DNA from: JANNRW01 sp031401815
Lineage (GTDB): Bacteria > Desulfobacterota > Desulfuromonadia > Geobacterales > DSM-12255
Assembly: GCA_031401815.1 (NCBI GenBank)
Contig: JANNRW010000141.1
Span: 1-10,913, forward strand
Direction: 5' to 3'
DNA: 10,913 nucleotides
Part shown: piece by piece, positions 4,435 through 10,913 of the stretch
Numbering within the stretch: position 1 is the first letter of the stretch
How the letters are laid out: each line of letters begins with the position of its first letter
Notes under the pieces: generated by a model
Told to the model about the DNA's origin: nothing
Database searches by the model: none
The model's input: the letters and a program-made list of their open reading frames with translations, nothing else
Position numbers and translations under genes: made by a program

Positions 4435-5348
4435 CTGACCCCCTTCAGGAACTCCACAAGAGCCTGTAGCTCTTCCGGCGACAGGTCAGTGTAAGCAGGC
4501 ATGATAGGCTGGAACCCTTTGACTACATCAGCCCTGGGATCATTGACTGCGCGGCGCAGATACTCTTCATCAACTGTGACAGTACGCTCCTTTTCCCCGG
4601 AGACAACTGTCACCTGCCGTCCCATTATCCCCTTGAAAGTCGGGCCGATCCCGGTAGAGCCATCCAGGGTGTGACAAGCCAGGCAACCCTTGTCTGAGAC
4701 CAGATTTCTGCCGTCCGGCTTTGCGACTGAGCCCTGGGTCGCCCCCTCTTGCAGCCATCTGGCAAAATCTTCTGCGGGGAGGGCTTCCACGGTCGTTATC
4801 ATGGAGGCATGACCAGTTCCGCAGTGCTGGGAACAGAAGAGATCATAAGATCCCGGTCTGTCGGCTACGAACCAGATATGGTTTTTCATGCCGGGGACTA
4901 TGTCCCGTTTGACCCGGAACGCAGGTACAAAGATTCCATGAATGACATCCAAACTAACCAGATCAACTGAAACCGGTCTGCCGATCGGCACGTAGAGCTT
5001 TGGAGAGGTTTTACCGTTTGCGTAACTGAAACTCCATGACCAGGTGCGAGCTGTTGCTGTAACTGCCATGGCTCCTTTGGGAACAGTGCGGAGTACCAGA
5101 TACTCCTTCCATCCATACCAAAACATGGCCATTACCAGCAGGGTTGGCAGGAGAGTCCAGACGAACTCCAGCCAGAAGTTTGATTCAACCTGTGAGGTTG
5201 GCAGCGGTGCCCTGGAGCGGTGATAACGGCTGACAAAGATCACCATGGTCACGGCAATACCGAGAAACAGCACCAGGCAGGTGGCGAAGAGGAAAATGAA
5301 TACCGGGTCAACAGCGTCGCTGGTGGATATGAGGCGGTTTTGATCCAC
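4431..5348 (-). CDS. coxB: Cytochrome c oxidase subunit II with fused cytochrome c domain (caa3 type)
   Basis: A 305-aa subunit that accepts electrons from outside the membrane and passes them via CuA to subunit I. Two transmembrane helices (about 15-40 and 62-80) are followed by the cupredoxin domain with RTWSWSFSYANG (101-112). The CuA ligands are His137 (DVIHG), Cys172, Cys176, His180 and Met183 (CSQHCGTGHASM). Gln174 sits where Glu is usual, but that residue binds through its backbone. A C-terminal class I cytochrome c domain carries CLACH (Cys222, Cys225, His226) and a likely distal Met283 in QPIMPAY. This fusion defines caa3-type oxidases. No lipoprotein cysteine signal is seen. The start is a GTG one base after the coxD stop codon, with AAGAGGG as ribosome binding site inside coxD. 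It overlaps ctaB by 4 bp. Confidence 0.96.
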   Translation of the reverse strand: MDQNRLISTSDAVDPVFIFLFATCLVLFLGIAVTMVIFVSRYHRSRAPLPTSQVESNFWLEFVWTLLPTLLVMAMFWYGWKEYLVLRTVPKGAMAVTATARTWSWSFSYANGKTSPKLYVPIGRPVSVDLVSLDVIHGIFVPAFRVKRDIVPGMKNHIWFVADRPGSYDLFCSQHCGTGHASMITTVEALPAEDFARWLQEGATQGSVAKPDGRNLVSDKGCLACHTLDGSTGIGPTFKGIMGRQVTVVSGEKERTVTVDEEYLRRAVNDPRADVVKGFQPIMPAYTDLSPEELQALVEFLKGVR

Positions 5349-5349
5349 G

Positions 5350-5643
5350 TTATCCCTCTTGGCGGTAGAGTACGTCGAAAAAAGTAAATCCGATGAAGAT
5401 GGCCAGGGTTAAGAGAGCCAGGAAGAGGAGCCAGCGGAGCAGCCGACCTTCATACTTCATATGCATGAAGATGGCTATGACCAGCCCAGCCTTTACAGAG
5501 GCGATGATCAGCGCCCCGAGCACCTTGAAGCCTCCAAGTTCGAGGCGGGTGATGCCGACGGTCAATCCGGTCAGTGCCAGGAGCAACAGCCAGATGGCAG
5601 TAAGTTTGCCGTAGCTGACTATGTGGTGTTCCGGTTCATTCAT
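5350..5643 (-). CDS. coxD: Cytochrome c oxidase subunit IV, prokaryotic (COX4_pro/CyoD-like)
   Basis: A small membrane subunit of haem-copper oxidases. Three transmembrane helices can be seen: LTAIWLLLLALTGLTVGI, VLGALIIASVKAGLVIAIFMHM, and LLRWLLFLALLTLAIFIGFTFF (the last given in part). The KAGLVIAIFMHMKYE segment is diagnostic of this family. I place the start at the ATG at 5643 (MNEPEHHIV), with AAAGGG about 7 nt upstream. A TTG at 5649 would add two residues. It is 97 aa from the ATG, normal for the family. It is spaced 10 bp from coxC and 1 bp from coxB, so it belongs to the same transcript. The subunit is thought to help assembly and has no catalytic residues. Confidence 0.92.
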   Translation of the reverse strand: MNEPEHHIVSYGKLTAIWLLLLALTGLTVGITRLELGGFKVLGALIIASVKAGLVIAIFMHMKYEGRLLRWLLFLALLTLAIFIGFTFFDVLYRQEG

Positions 5644-5653
5644 GGGCAACCCT

Positions 5654-6256
5654 TTACAGCATTAGATAATAGAGCGGGAAGATAAAGATCCAGATCAGGT
5701 CTACCAGGTGCCAGTAAAGAGCACTGTTTTCCAGCAGGATACTGTTTTCCGTATTGACCGCACCGCTCTTTACCCTGGCAGCGATCCAGGCCAGCAGCAG
5801 AGCGCCTATCAGTACGTGCAGGCCGTGGATACCTGTGGTCATGAAATATAGGGCAAAGAAGACAGACTCACCGGGGGCTCCGTTTTTCAGCAGTTCCGAG
5901 CCGGGGTAGATGCCGTGACTGATCTTGGCGCTCCACTCGACGTACTTGATGGCCATGAACGCGGCTGCGCAGGTAACTGTGCAGCCAAGCATCACTATTG
6001 ACCGTCGTGGATCACCCTTCTGAAGAGCAGTGAGTGCCATGGCGGCAAAAAGGCTGCTGGTCAGCAGGATGAGAGTGTTCGCTGTTCCCATGATCCAGTC
6101 AAGTCCCCTTCCACCAGCTGCAAAGTCCAGCGGATAGCGGTGGAGGTAGACTGCGTAGAGGAGGAAAAGCCCGCCAAAGAGGAGCAGCTCAGTGAAGAGG
6201 AAGAGCCAGATGCCGAGCTTGGCGCCGAAATAGTCTTTTTCTCCGGCGTGACTCAT
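5654..6256 (-). CDS. coxC: Cytochrome c oxidase subunit III
   Basis: A 200-aa integral membrane subunit of the short five-helix form. Helices are at about 12-37 (KLGIWLFLFTELLLFGGLFL), 54-75, 87-105, 130-155 (the FFALYFMTTGIHGLHVLIG segment, typical of CoxC/CyoC) and 177-199 (LYWHLVDLIWIFIFPLYYLM, the family signature near the C-terminus). Subunit III stabilises subunit I and may help oxygen entry. The ATG at 6256 overlaps the coxA stop codon (ATGA), with a G-rich stretch (GGGGG) about 4 nt upstream inside coxA. The first two helices of the seven-helix mitochondrial form are absent, as in other bacterial short forms. Confidence 0.95.
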   Translation of the reverse strand: MSHAGEKDYFGAKLGIWLFLFTELLLFGGLFLLYAVYLHRYPLDFAAGGRGLDWIMGTANTLILLTSSLFAAMALTALQKGDPRRSIVMLGCTVTCAAAFMAIKYVEWSAKISHGIYPGSELLKNGAPGESVFFALYFMTTGIHGLHVLIGALLLAWIAARVKSGAVNTENSILLENSALYWHLVDLIWIFIFPLYYLML

Positions 6257-7869
6257 GGCACCCCCGTCCGGCTGTAATCATACGGGCCGTGAGTTACAAC
6301 CGGCTCTTCAGCAAAGTTTTCAGTTGGCGGCGGGGTAGGGGTGCTCCACTCAAGGGATGCTCCCCCCCAGGGGTTGGTTCCGGCAGGTTCACCTTTCAGC
6401 AGGCCATGAAAAAGGTTGACCAGCAAGATAACAAGACCTGTAGCCAGTATCCAGCTGCCGACAGTTGCCAGGAGGTTCAGGTTGGCAAATTCAGGGAGAT
6501 AATCGTAATAGCGCCGGGGCATCCCTTTCATCCCGAGTACCTGCATGGTGAAATAGAGTATGTTGAAACCGGTGAACATCAATGCCCAGGCGATTATGGC
6601 AGGTCTCTCCCTGTAAAGTCGGCCATAGAACTTTGGGAGCCAGTAGTGCATGGCTGCAAAGAAGGCAAAGCCGGTTCCACCGAACATGACGTAATGGAAG
6701 TGGCCAACTACGAACTGGGTGTCATGGACATGGACATCGGTTGCAGCTGCGCCCAGTATCAGACCGGACAGGCCGCCGATGGAGAAGAGGAGGATGAAGG
6801 AGAGGGCGAAGAGCATGGGGGCTTCCAGGGAGATGGAGCCCTTGTAAAGGGTCGCAATCCAGTTGAATACCTTGATTGCAGAAGGGATGGCAACAATGAA
6901 GGTGAGAAAGGAGAATACCATGACAGCTGTGTCACTCATGCCACTGGTGAACATGTGGTGTCCCCAGACAAGTGAGCCGGCAGCGGCAATGGCCAGACTG
7001 GAGAAGGCGATCATCTTGTAACCGAAGACAGGTTTGCGTGAAAAGACCGGAATTATGTCAGAGATGACCCCCATGGCAGGCAGGATCATGATATAGACTG
7101 CCGGATGGGAGTAGATCCAGAAGAGGTGCTGATACATGATCGGATCCCCCCCCATGCCCGGATCGAACAGACCTGTGCCAAGGAGCCGCTCGGCCATGAC
7201 CAGCACCAGGGTAATTGCGAGGATCGGCGTAGCCAGAATTTGTACCCAGGCAGTGGCGTAGAGCGACCAGACAAAAAGGGGGAGCCTTCCCCAGGTCATC
7301 CCCGGAGCCCGGAGGCGGTGAATGGTGGTGACAAAATTGAGACCGGTCAGAATGGCCGAAAAACCGACAATAAAGACTCCAAACACGGCAAGGGAGACAT
7401 TGGTGCCGGTACGTGCGCTGAACGGCACATAGAAGGTCCAGCCGGTATCCGGCGGGCCGCCACCGGTAAAGAGCGAGGCAAGGACTATCAGGGCTCCACC
7501 CATGTACAGCCACCAGGAGAGGAGGTTCAGACGCGGAAACGCCACATCCCGTGCGCCGATCTGGATCGGCATCACCAGGTTGCCGAAAGCACCTGGAAAA
7601 CTCGGGAGGATGAAGAGGAAGATCATTGTTACACCATGCACGGTGAAGAGTGCATTATAGGTCTGTGGCTCCATTATGGTTCGACCCGGAGCCATCAACT
7701 CGATTCGAAGCAGCAGCCCGAGAAGTACACCGACTATGAAGAAGCCGAAGGTGGAGAAGAGATAGAGCAGGCCGATCCGCTTATGGTCGGTGGAAAAAAT
7801 CCAGGCAGAAATGCCGGTCTTGCCGGTATCGTTCCAGAAGCTGGAGGGGGCGGGTGTGACTGGAATCAT
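6253..7869 (-). CDS. coxA: Cytochrome c oxidase subunit I, type A2 haem-copper oxygen reductase
   Basis: The 538-aa catalytic subunit reduces O2 to water and pumps protons, with about 12 transmembrane helices. Haem ligands are His78 (FTVHGVTM) and His392 for the low-spin haem, and His390 for the high-spin haem (VVGHFHYV). CuB ligands are His255, His304 and His305 (VWGHHMF), with Tyr259 as the cross-linked tyrosine (HPAVY). The helix VI motif is YSHPAVY (253-259). Ala257 replaces the glutamate of A1 enzymes (HPEVY), and the preceding Tyr-Ser pair is the hallmark of type A2 oxidases such as the Thermus caa3 enzyme (established family knowledge). The ATG at 7869 overlaps the sco stop codon by 4 bp, with GGAG 7 nt upstream. 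The C-terminal tail (about 495-538) is proline-rich and soluble. Confidence 0.97.
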   Translation of the reverse strand: MIPVTPAPSSFWNDTGKTGISAWIFSTDHKRIGLLYLFSTFGFFIVGVLLGLLLRIELMAPGRTIMEPQTYNALFTVHGVTMIFLFILPSFPGAFGNLVMPIQIGARDVAFPRLNLLSWWLYMGGALIVLASLFTGGGPPDTGWTFYVPFSARTGTNVSLAVFGVFIVGFSAILTGLNFVTTIHRLRAPGMTWGRLPLFVWSLYATAWVQILATPILAITLVLVMAERLLGTGLFDPGMGGDPIMYQHLFWIYSHPAVYIMILPAMGVISDIIPVFSRKPVFGYKMIAFSSLAIAAAGSLVWGHHMFTSGMSDTAVMVFSFLTFIVAIPSAIKVFNWIATLYKGSISLEAPMLFALSFILLFSIGGLSGLILGAAATDVHVHDTQFVVGHFHYVMFGGTGFAFFAAMHYWLPKFYGRLYRERPAIIAWALMFTGFNILYFTMQVLGMKGMPRRYYDYLPEFANLNLLATVGSWILATGLVILLVNLFHGLLKGEPAGTNPWGGASLEWSTPTPPPTENFAEEPVVTHGPYDYSRTGVP

Positions 7870-8699
7870 GGCTTTTCTCCGGAAGATGTAGTTCGCTTTG
7901 CGCCGGTAAAGAGCAGGTAAGCGAGAAATCCTCCTGCGCAGAGGATTACAGTTGTTGCACCGACTTTCAGAAGATTGAATACATAGGTCTTGCCGATGGG
8001 ATCGTAGGTGAAGCAGAAATCCATCATTTTGCGAATCGATTTTCCGGCCACACCGCTTCTGGCTTCGGTAATGGCCAGCGCCAGATCCTTGGGGAGTACT
8101 GTCACACCGTAGAGGTAACGGATGATTACCCCCTCCTTGTTCACAATGATGCTGACAACCTGGTGAGAGAAGTCTGCTCCTCGCCGCTGAAAGCGGAAAC
8201 CGACACTTTCGGTGAATCGTCTGATTGCCGCAGCATCTCCGGTAAGGAACCGCCAGCCCTCTTCAGGAAAGGGTTTACGAATGGCGGTCAGATAAGTGTG
8301 CCTGCTTCGGGCGGCCATCTCCGGAGTCTCCTGCTCGTCAAAACTAATGGAGATGACACGGAAATCCTTAACCGGAGTCTGTTCAATTTTTTGCAGTGCA
8401 GTTGCCATGCGTGTCTGCAGAACGCTGCAGACATTGGGACAGCGATAATAGACAGGCAGGATTATGGTCGGGCCTGTGATCAGCTCGGCAAGTGTTACAG
8501 CTTTACCACTCTCATCAAGAAAGGTGATATCAAGAGGGATCTTTTCTCCAGGATGTTCATCGATTCCTGCTGTGAAGCTCTCTGATTGTGAAGCACTATT
8601 GAACTTCGCGTCTCCATTGGAAGCCGCGCAGAGCAGAGTGAGGAGCAGCGCCAGAAGCGATATGATAATAAGTTGTCGTTCATTTCGGGAGTTACGCAC
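7866..8699 (-). CDS. sco: SCO1/SenC-family copper chaperone
   Basis: A thioredoxin-fold protein that delivers copper to, or reduces the cysteines of, the CuA site of subunit II. It has 277 aa. An N-terminal hydrophobic stretch (IIISLLALLLTLLCAAS, about 11-27) serves as signal or anchor. The copper motif is CPNVC (Cys87, Cys91) in PVYYRCPNVC, with the conserved distal histidine His179 in DFSHQ. FRVISISFDEQETP (113-126) is the usual SCO strand and loop. Unusually long for the family, it carries a second membrane segment near the C-terminus (about 248-265). The predicted start is a GTG at 8699 with only a weak upstream GGA, so the start is uncertain. It leads the cox genes and is separated from the cytochrome gene upstream by a 221-bp gap holding an inverted repeat element. 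It may therefore have its own promoter. Confidence 0.93.
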   Translation of the reverse strand: MRNSRNERQLIIISLLALLLTLLCAASNGDAKFNSASQSESFTAGIDEHPGEKIPLDITFLDESGKAVTLAELITGPTIILPVYYRCPNVCSVLQTRMATALQKIEQTPVKDFRVISISFDEQETPEMAARSRHTYLTAIRKPFPEEGWRFLTGDAAAIRRFTESVGFRFQRRGADFSHQVVSIIVNKEGVIIRYLYGVTVLPKDLALAITEARSGVAGKSIRKMMDFCFTYDPIGKTYVFNLLKVGATTVILCAGGFLAYLLFTGAKRTTSSGEKP

Positions 8700-8759
8700 A
8701 GTAGTTCCGCTTGAAGAGAGTAACTTGCTGCTCCTGCAATTAACCTAGAAAAAGCATTT

Positions 8760-8901
8760 GCCACTGAGACACAGAGACACGGAGATAAGCATTACAAAGA
8801 GTTAGACTATAAAAGCGGTTCAACTCATTTTCACCTTTCAGGTTATGCTTTGGATACAAAAAAGCTCAGTGATTTCCTCTGTGTCTCAGTGTCTCTGTGG
8901 C
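8760..8901. repeat. MITE-like 142-bp element with 25-bp terminal inverted repeats
   Basis: The left arm 8760-8784 (starts GCCACTGAGACACAGAGACA) and the right arm 8877-8901 (ends GTGTCTCTGTGGC) match at 22 of 25 positions when one is reverse-complemented. Each arm is itself built of GAGACAC(A/T) units with an 8-base period. The 92-bp centre has no reading frame of note. Similar GCCACAGAGACAC repeats are familiar between genes in Geobacter-like and other genomes (recalled, not checked). It lies between the pentaheme cytochrome gene and sco. It may act as a transcript-processing or attenuation stem, or be a passive insertion. Confidence 0.85.
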
Positions 8902-8920
8902 GCAACTGTTGTTTTTAAGA

Positions 8921-9754
8921 TTAATGCTGTCCATAGGTTTTTTTGAGCAGATAGAGGAGCAGGGCAACCAGTAATACCCCTGCCACGGCGAATGCTCCGA
9001 TCAGCTTGCGTTTACGCAGCTGTTCGTCAATGCTCCCGAGAGTAGTGGAAAGCTTCTGCAATTCAGCCTGGATTCGAGCTGTTTCAGCGCCTACCCTGGT
9101 GGTATCTATCGTATGAAACAGCGCATGGAAGCTGTTGCGTACCGCAAACAGACCTTTTTCCAGCCGGTCGGTGTCAACCCCCTGCTGCTTGAAAGCAGCA
9201 ATTTCGCCATCAATAACCTGGATTCTCTTCTCTGTCTCTGACATTGCAGCTCTGATTTTTTCCGCCTGTTCAAAGCTGTGACAACGGCTGCACGACTTTT
9301 CGTTGATAAGAGCCAGGGTCGCTTTAACGATCATGTGGTTGCCGTGGCAGGTAACACAGGTCGGCCCCCCTTTCCCCACTGCCTTGCCGTGCAGGCTTGC
9401 CTCGTACTCTTTTAATATTCCTACATGACAACGACCGCAAAAGGCCGGAATATCCCGCTCCTTCGGTACCCCGAGAAAGCCGCGCAGAGGGCTCATGGCA
9501 TTGAGGGAGTCTTTCGGGTCTCCTCCATGGCATGAGTCACAGGTGATGCCGTTTTCGTCGTGGATGCTCCCTCTCCAGAGCTTGACCGGTTCGCCGTACT
9601 TGCCCGGCAGTTTACCGTGGCACTCAATGCAGACGATCTCTCTTGATGCTTCTGCGACTGCTTTTCCCTGTGCCACCACCATCAGCGCAAGCGCCAGAGT
9701 AAATATGAATATGATTCGGAATCCGGTTTTTACAGGCAAGCAACTCTGTCTCAT
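8921..9754 (-). CDS. Membrane-anchored pentaheme c-type cytochrome of a bc-type complex
   Basis: A 277-aa protein. An N-terminal signal sequence (IIFIFTLALALMVVA, about 14-28) is followed by five CxxCH haem motifs: CIECH (42-46), CDSCH (72-76), CGRCH (106-110), CVTCH (133-137) and CSRCH (155-159). Other histidines that could be second ligands include His65, His122 and His140. Residues about 165-245 are charged and helical with heptad-like spacing (ETEKRIQVIDGEIAAFKQ, AELQKLSTTLGSIDEQL), a probable coiled coil. A C-terminal transmembrane helix (about 251-270) ends in KKTYGQH, which places the haems in the periplasm. The gene overlaps the cytochrome b gene by 4 bp (ATGA), so the two are probably subunits of one complex. 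It would replace cytochrome c1 or f as the electron exit. No known named homologue is claimed. Confidence 0.93.
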   Translation of the reverse strand: MRQSCLPVKTGFRIIFIFTLALALMVVAQGKAVAEASREIVCIECHGKLPGKYGEPVKLWRGSIHDENGITCDSCHGGDPKDSLNAMSPLRGFLGVPKERDIPAFCGRCHVGILKEYEASLHGKAVGKGGPTCVTCHGNHMIVKATLALINEKSCSRCHSFEQAEKIRAAMSETEKRIQVIDGEIAAFKQQGVDTDRLEKGLFAVRNSFHALFHTIDTTRVGAETARIQAELQKLSTTLGSIDEQLRKRKLIGAFAVAGVLLVALLLYLLKKTYGQH

Positions 9755-10854
9755 GAATAGTGCCCCCAGATAGTAAGACCAAGCCAGAGAAGGATGCCAC
9801 CCACGGCAGCTGCCATGAAAAGGGGTCGTTTCAGGGGGTGGCGCTCTCTGCTTCTGTCGATGAACGGGAGGAGCGCCAGAAAAGTCATTGCCATCCCTTG
9901 TATCGACAAGCCGACAAATTCATTGGGGAAGATTTTAAGCGTCTGGTAATTGGCCAGAAAGTACCATTCCGGCTTTATATGAGCCGGGGTCTGCAATGAA
10001 TTTGCAGCAACAAAGGACTCTTTGGTGAAGAAGAGATAAGGGTCAAAAAAGAGCACTGACAGGAACAAGGCAAGATAGAGAGCAATAGAGATGCCATCCT
10101 GCAGTATATAGTCAGGAAAGAAAGGGGTGCCGCCCGGATGATCTTCGTAGCGATAGGCATCACCTTTCCACTGGTTTTTGCTATCCTGAAGGCCAAAAGG
10201 TGGGGTTGAAATGCCTGTACGCTTCAGGAAAAAAAGATGAGCGCCGATAAGCCCGGCGATGGCCAGCGGGATCACGGCGACATGCAGTGCGAAAAAACGT
10301 CCCAGCGTTGCCGGGCCGACAAGCTTGCTGCCGCGAAGAAATTCCACCAGATATTGGCCGACAAACGGGATTGAGCTGACACTGTTGGTGGCCACGGTAG
10401 TTGCCCAGAATGAGAGCTGACTCCAGGGGAGCAGGTAGCCGGTAAGAGAAATAGCCATGACCAGGTTGAAGAGGATAAAACCGGAGAGCCAGTTGAGCTC
10501 CCTCGGACTTTTGTAGCTCCCCATGAAGAGCACTGAAAGCATGTGAAAAAGAAGGATCAGCACCATCATGTTAGAGCCAACAGCATGGCACATCCGGATC
10601 AGCCAGCCAAAGGGTACTTCATTCATGATGAAGGAGACACTCTTGAATGCCTTGTCTGCGTCCGGGACGTAATAGATCAGCAGCAGGATACCGGTAACAA
10701 CCTGCATCCCGAAAATGAAAAGCAGGATGCTCCCCATTGAGTACCAGATATTTATGTTGCGAGGCAGAAGGTAGCCGGTAAGCTCCTTCGCCACAATCTC
10801 GCGGATCCCGATACGCTGATCAAGCCACTCTGTAAACTGTCTGAAAAGTCCCAT
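9751..10854 (-). CDS. Cytochrome b (fused b6 and subunit IV type) of a bc complex
   Basis: A 367-aa quinol-oxidising membrane subunit. Haem b ligands are His90 and His104 (13 residues between) in one helix and His191 and His206 (14 between) in another. The 14-residue spacing is as in b6-type proteins. GYLLPWSQLSFWATTV (139-154) covers the cd helix region of the Qo site. PEWYFL (295-300) is the conserved PEWY element, here in the subunit IV-like half of the same chain. The N-terminal segment reads NINIWYSMGS, with Ser39 where b6f proteins have the cysteine that binds haem ci, so that extra haem is probably absent. The ATG at 10854 has GGAGG 5 nt upstream. A probable Rieske gene ends 12 bp before it and the pentaheme cytochrome gene overlaps its end. 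Confidence 0.95.
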   Translation of the reverse strand: MGLFRQFTEWLDQRIGIREIVAKELTGYLLPRNINIWYSMGSILLFIFGMQVVTGILLLIYYVPDADKAFKSVSFIMNEVPFGWLIRMCHAVGSNMMVLILLFHMLSVLFMGSYKSPRELNWLSGFILFNLVMAISLTGYLLPWSQLSFWATTVATNSVSSIPFVGQYLVEFLRGSKLVGPATLGRFFALHVAVIPLAIAGLIGAHLFFLKRTGISTPPFGLQDSKNQWKGDAYRYEDHPGGTPFFPDYILQDGISIALYLALFLSVLFFDPYLFFTKESFVAANSLQTPAHIKPEWYFLANYQTLKIFPNEFVGLSIQGMAMTFLALLPFIDRSRERHPLKRPLFMAAAVGGILLWLGLTIWGHYS

Positions 10855-10866
10855 GCAGCCTCCGCT

Positions 10867-10913
10867 TCAACCTACTGTTATGACGCCATTGGCGACGACA
10901 AAGGGGAGCCTTG
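10867..10913 (-). CDS. C-terminal end of a probable Rieske Fe-S protein (partial)
   Basis: Only 14 codons and a TGA (10867-10869) lie in the window. They read RLPFVVANGVITVG, which fits the last strand of Rieske proteins (basic or hydrophobic, then V-x-(N/D)-G-x-(I/V)-x-V-G). Its place 12 bp upstream of the cytochrome b gene on the same strand is where a Rieske gene is expected. The Fe-S ligands are outside the window, so the identification rests on this tail and on context. Confidence 0.65.
   Translation of the reverse strand, partial: RLPFVVANGVITVG

Noticed and set aside
6289..6975. 228-codon plus-strand open frame opposite coxA
   Set aside because: It is the antisense shadow of a clearly identified gene. 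Its charged, low-hydrophobic composition is what a reversed membrane protein gene gives. The same applies to 7105-7920.
8495..8764. Minus-strand frame of 89 codons overlapping the start of sco
   Set aside because: It is out of frame with SCO, which has a complete signal segment and copper motif in its own frame. I saw no sign of a frameshift in sco.

Overview
The window (10,913 bp) looks like chromosomal DNA from a Deltaproteobacterium of the Geobacter/Desulfuromonas group. This is an inference from three things: a pentaheme c-type cytochrome paired with cytochrome b, a caa3-type oxidase cluster set among anaerobe-style cytochromes, and GAGACAC-type and GATAA-type intergenic repeats. No rRNA or tRNA gene is present to fix the taxonomy.

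Left third (1-2300), accessory DNA. It opens inside a type I-E-like CRISPR array with 29-bp repeats and 32-bp spacers. Six complete repeats and one degenerate terminal repeat are visible, so the leader and any cas genes lie off the left edge. Next come a small hypothetical ORF on the minus strand, about 600 bp of mostly non-coding DNA packed with perfect or near-perfect inverted repeats, and two decaying minus-strand toxin-antitoxin remnants. The first remnant is an intact ribbon-helix-helix antitoxin followed by a parE toxin broken by a single-base frameshift. The second is a mazF-like toxin that has lost its N-terminus.

Middle (2300-3460). A plus-strand Rrf2/IscR-type regulator with three clustered cysteines converges on a minus-strand monoheme cytochrome c. 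A strong bidirectional terminator separates them. A degenerate GATAA-rich repeat and a 16-bp perfect palindrome lie between them, and a 45-nt hairpin lies upstream of the cytochrome gene.

Right two thirds (3460-10913), respiratory genes, all on the minus strand. In transcription order: the C-terminal end of what is probably a Rieske protein, a fused b6/subunit-IV cytochrome b, a membrane-anchored pentaheme cytochrome c, a 142-bp MITE-like inverted repeat, an SCO/SenC copper chaperone, coxA, coxC, coxD, coxB (CuA plus a fused cytochrome c domain), and the farnesyltransferase ctaB. Most junctions are 4-bp ATGA overlaps or 1-10 bp gaps, which indicates tight co-transcription.

Functionally this reads as a quinol-to-oxygen branch. 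A bc-type complex oxidises (mena)quinol and hands electrons through its pentaheme cytochrome, perhaps with the monoheme cytochrome as carrier, to a caa3-type A2 haem-copper oxidase. SCO serves CuA assembly and CtaB makes haem O. The most unusual unexplained signal is the hairpin-rich stretch at about 700-1290.
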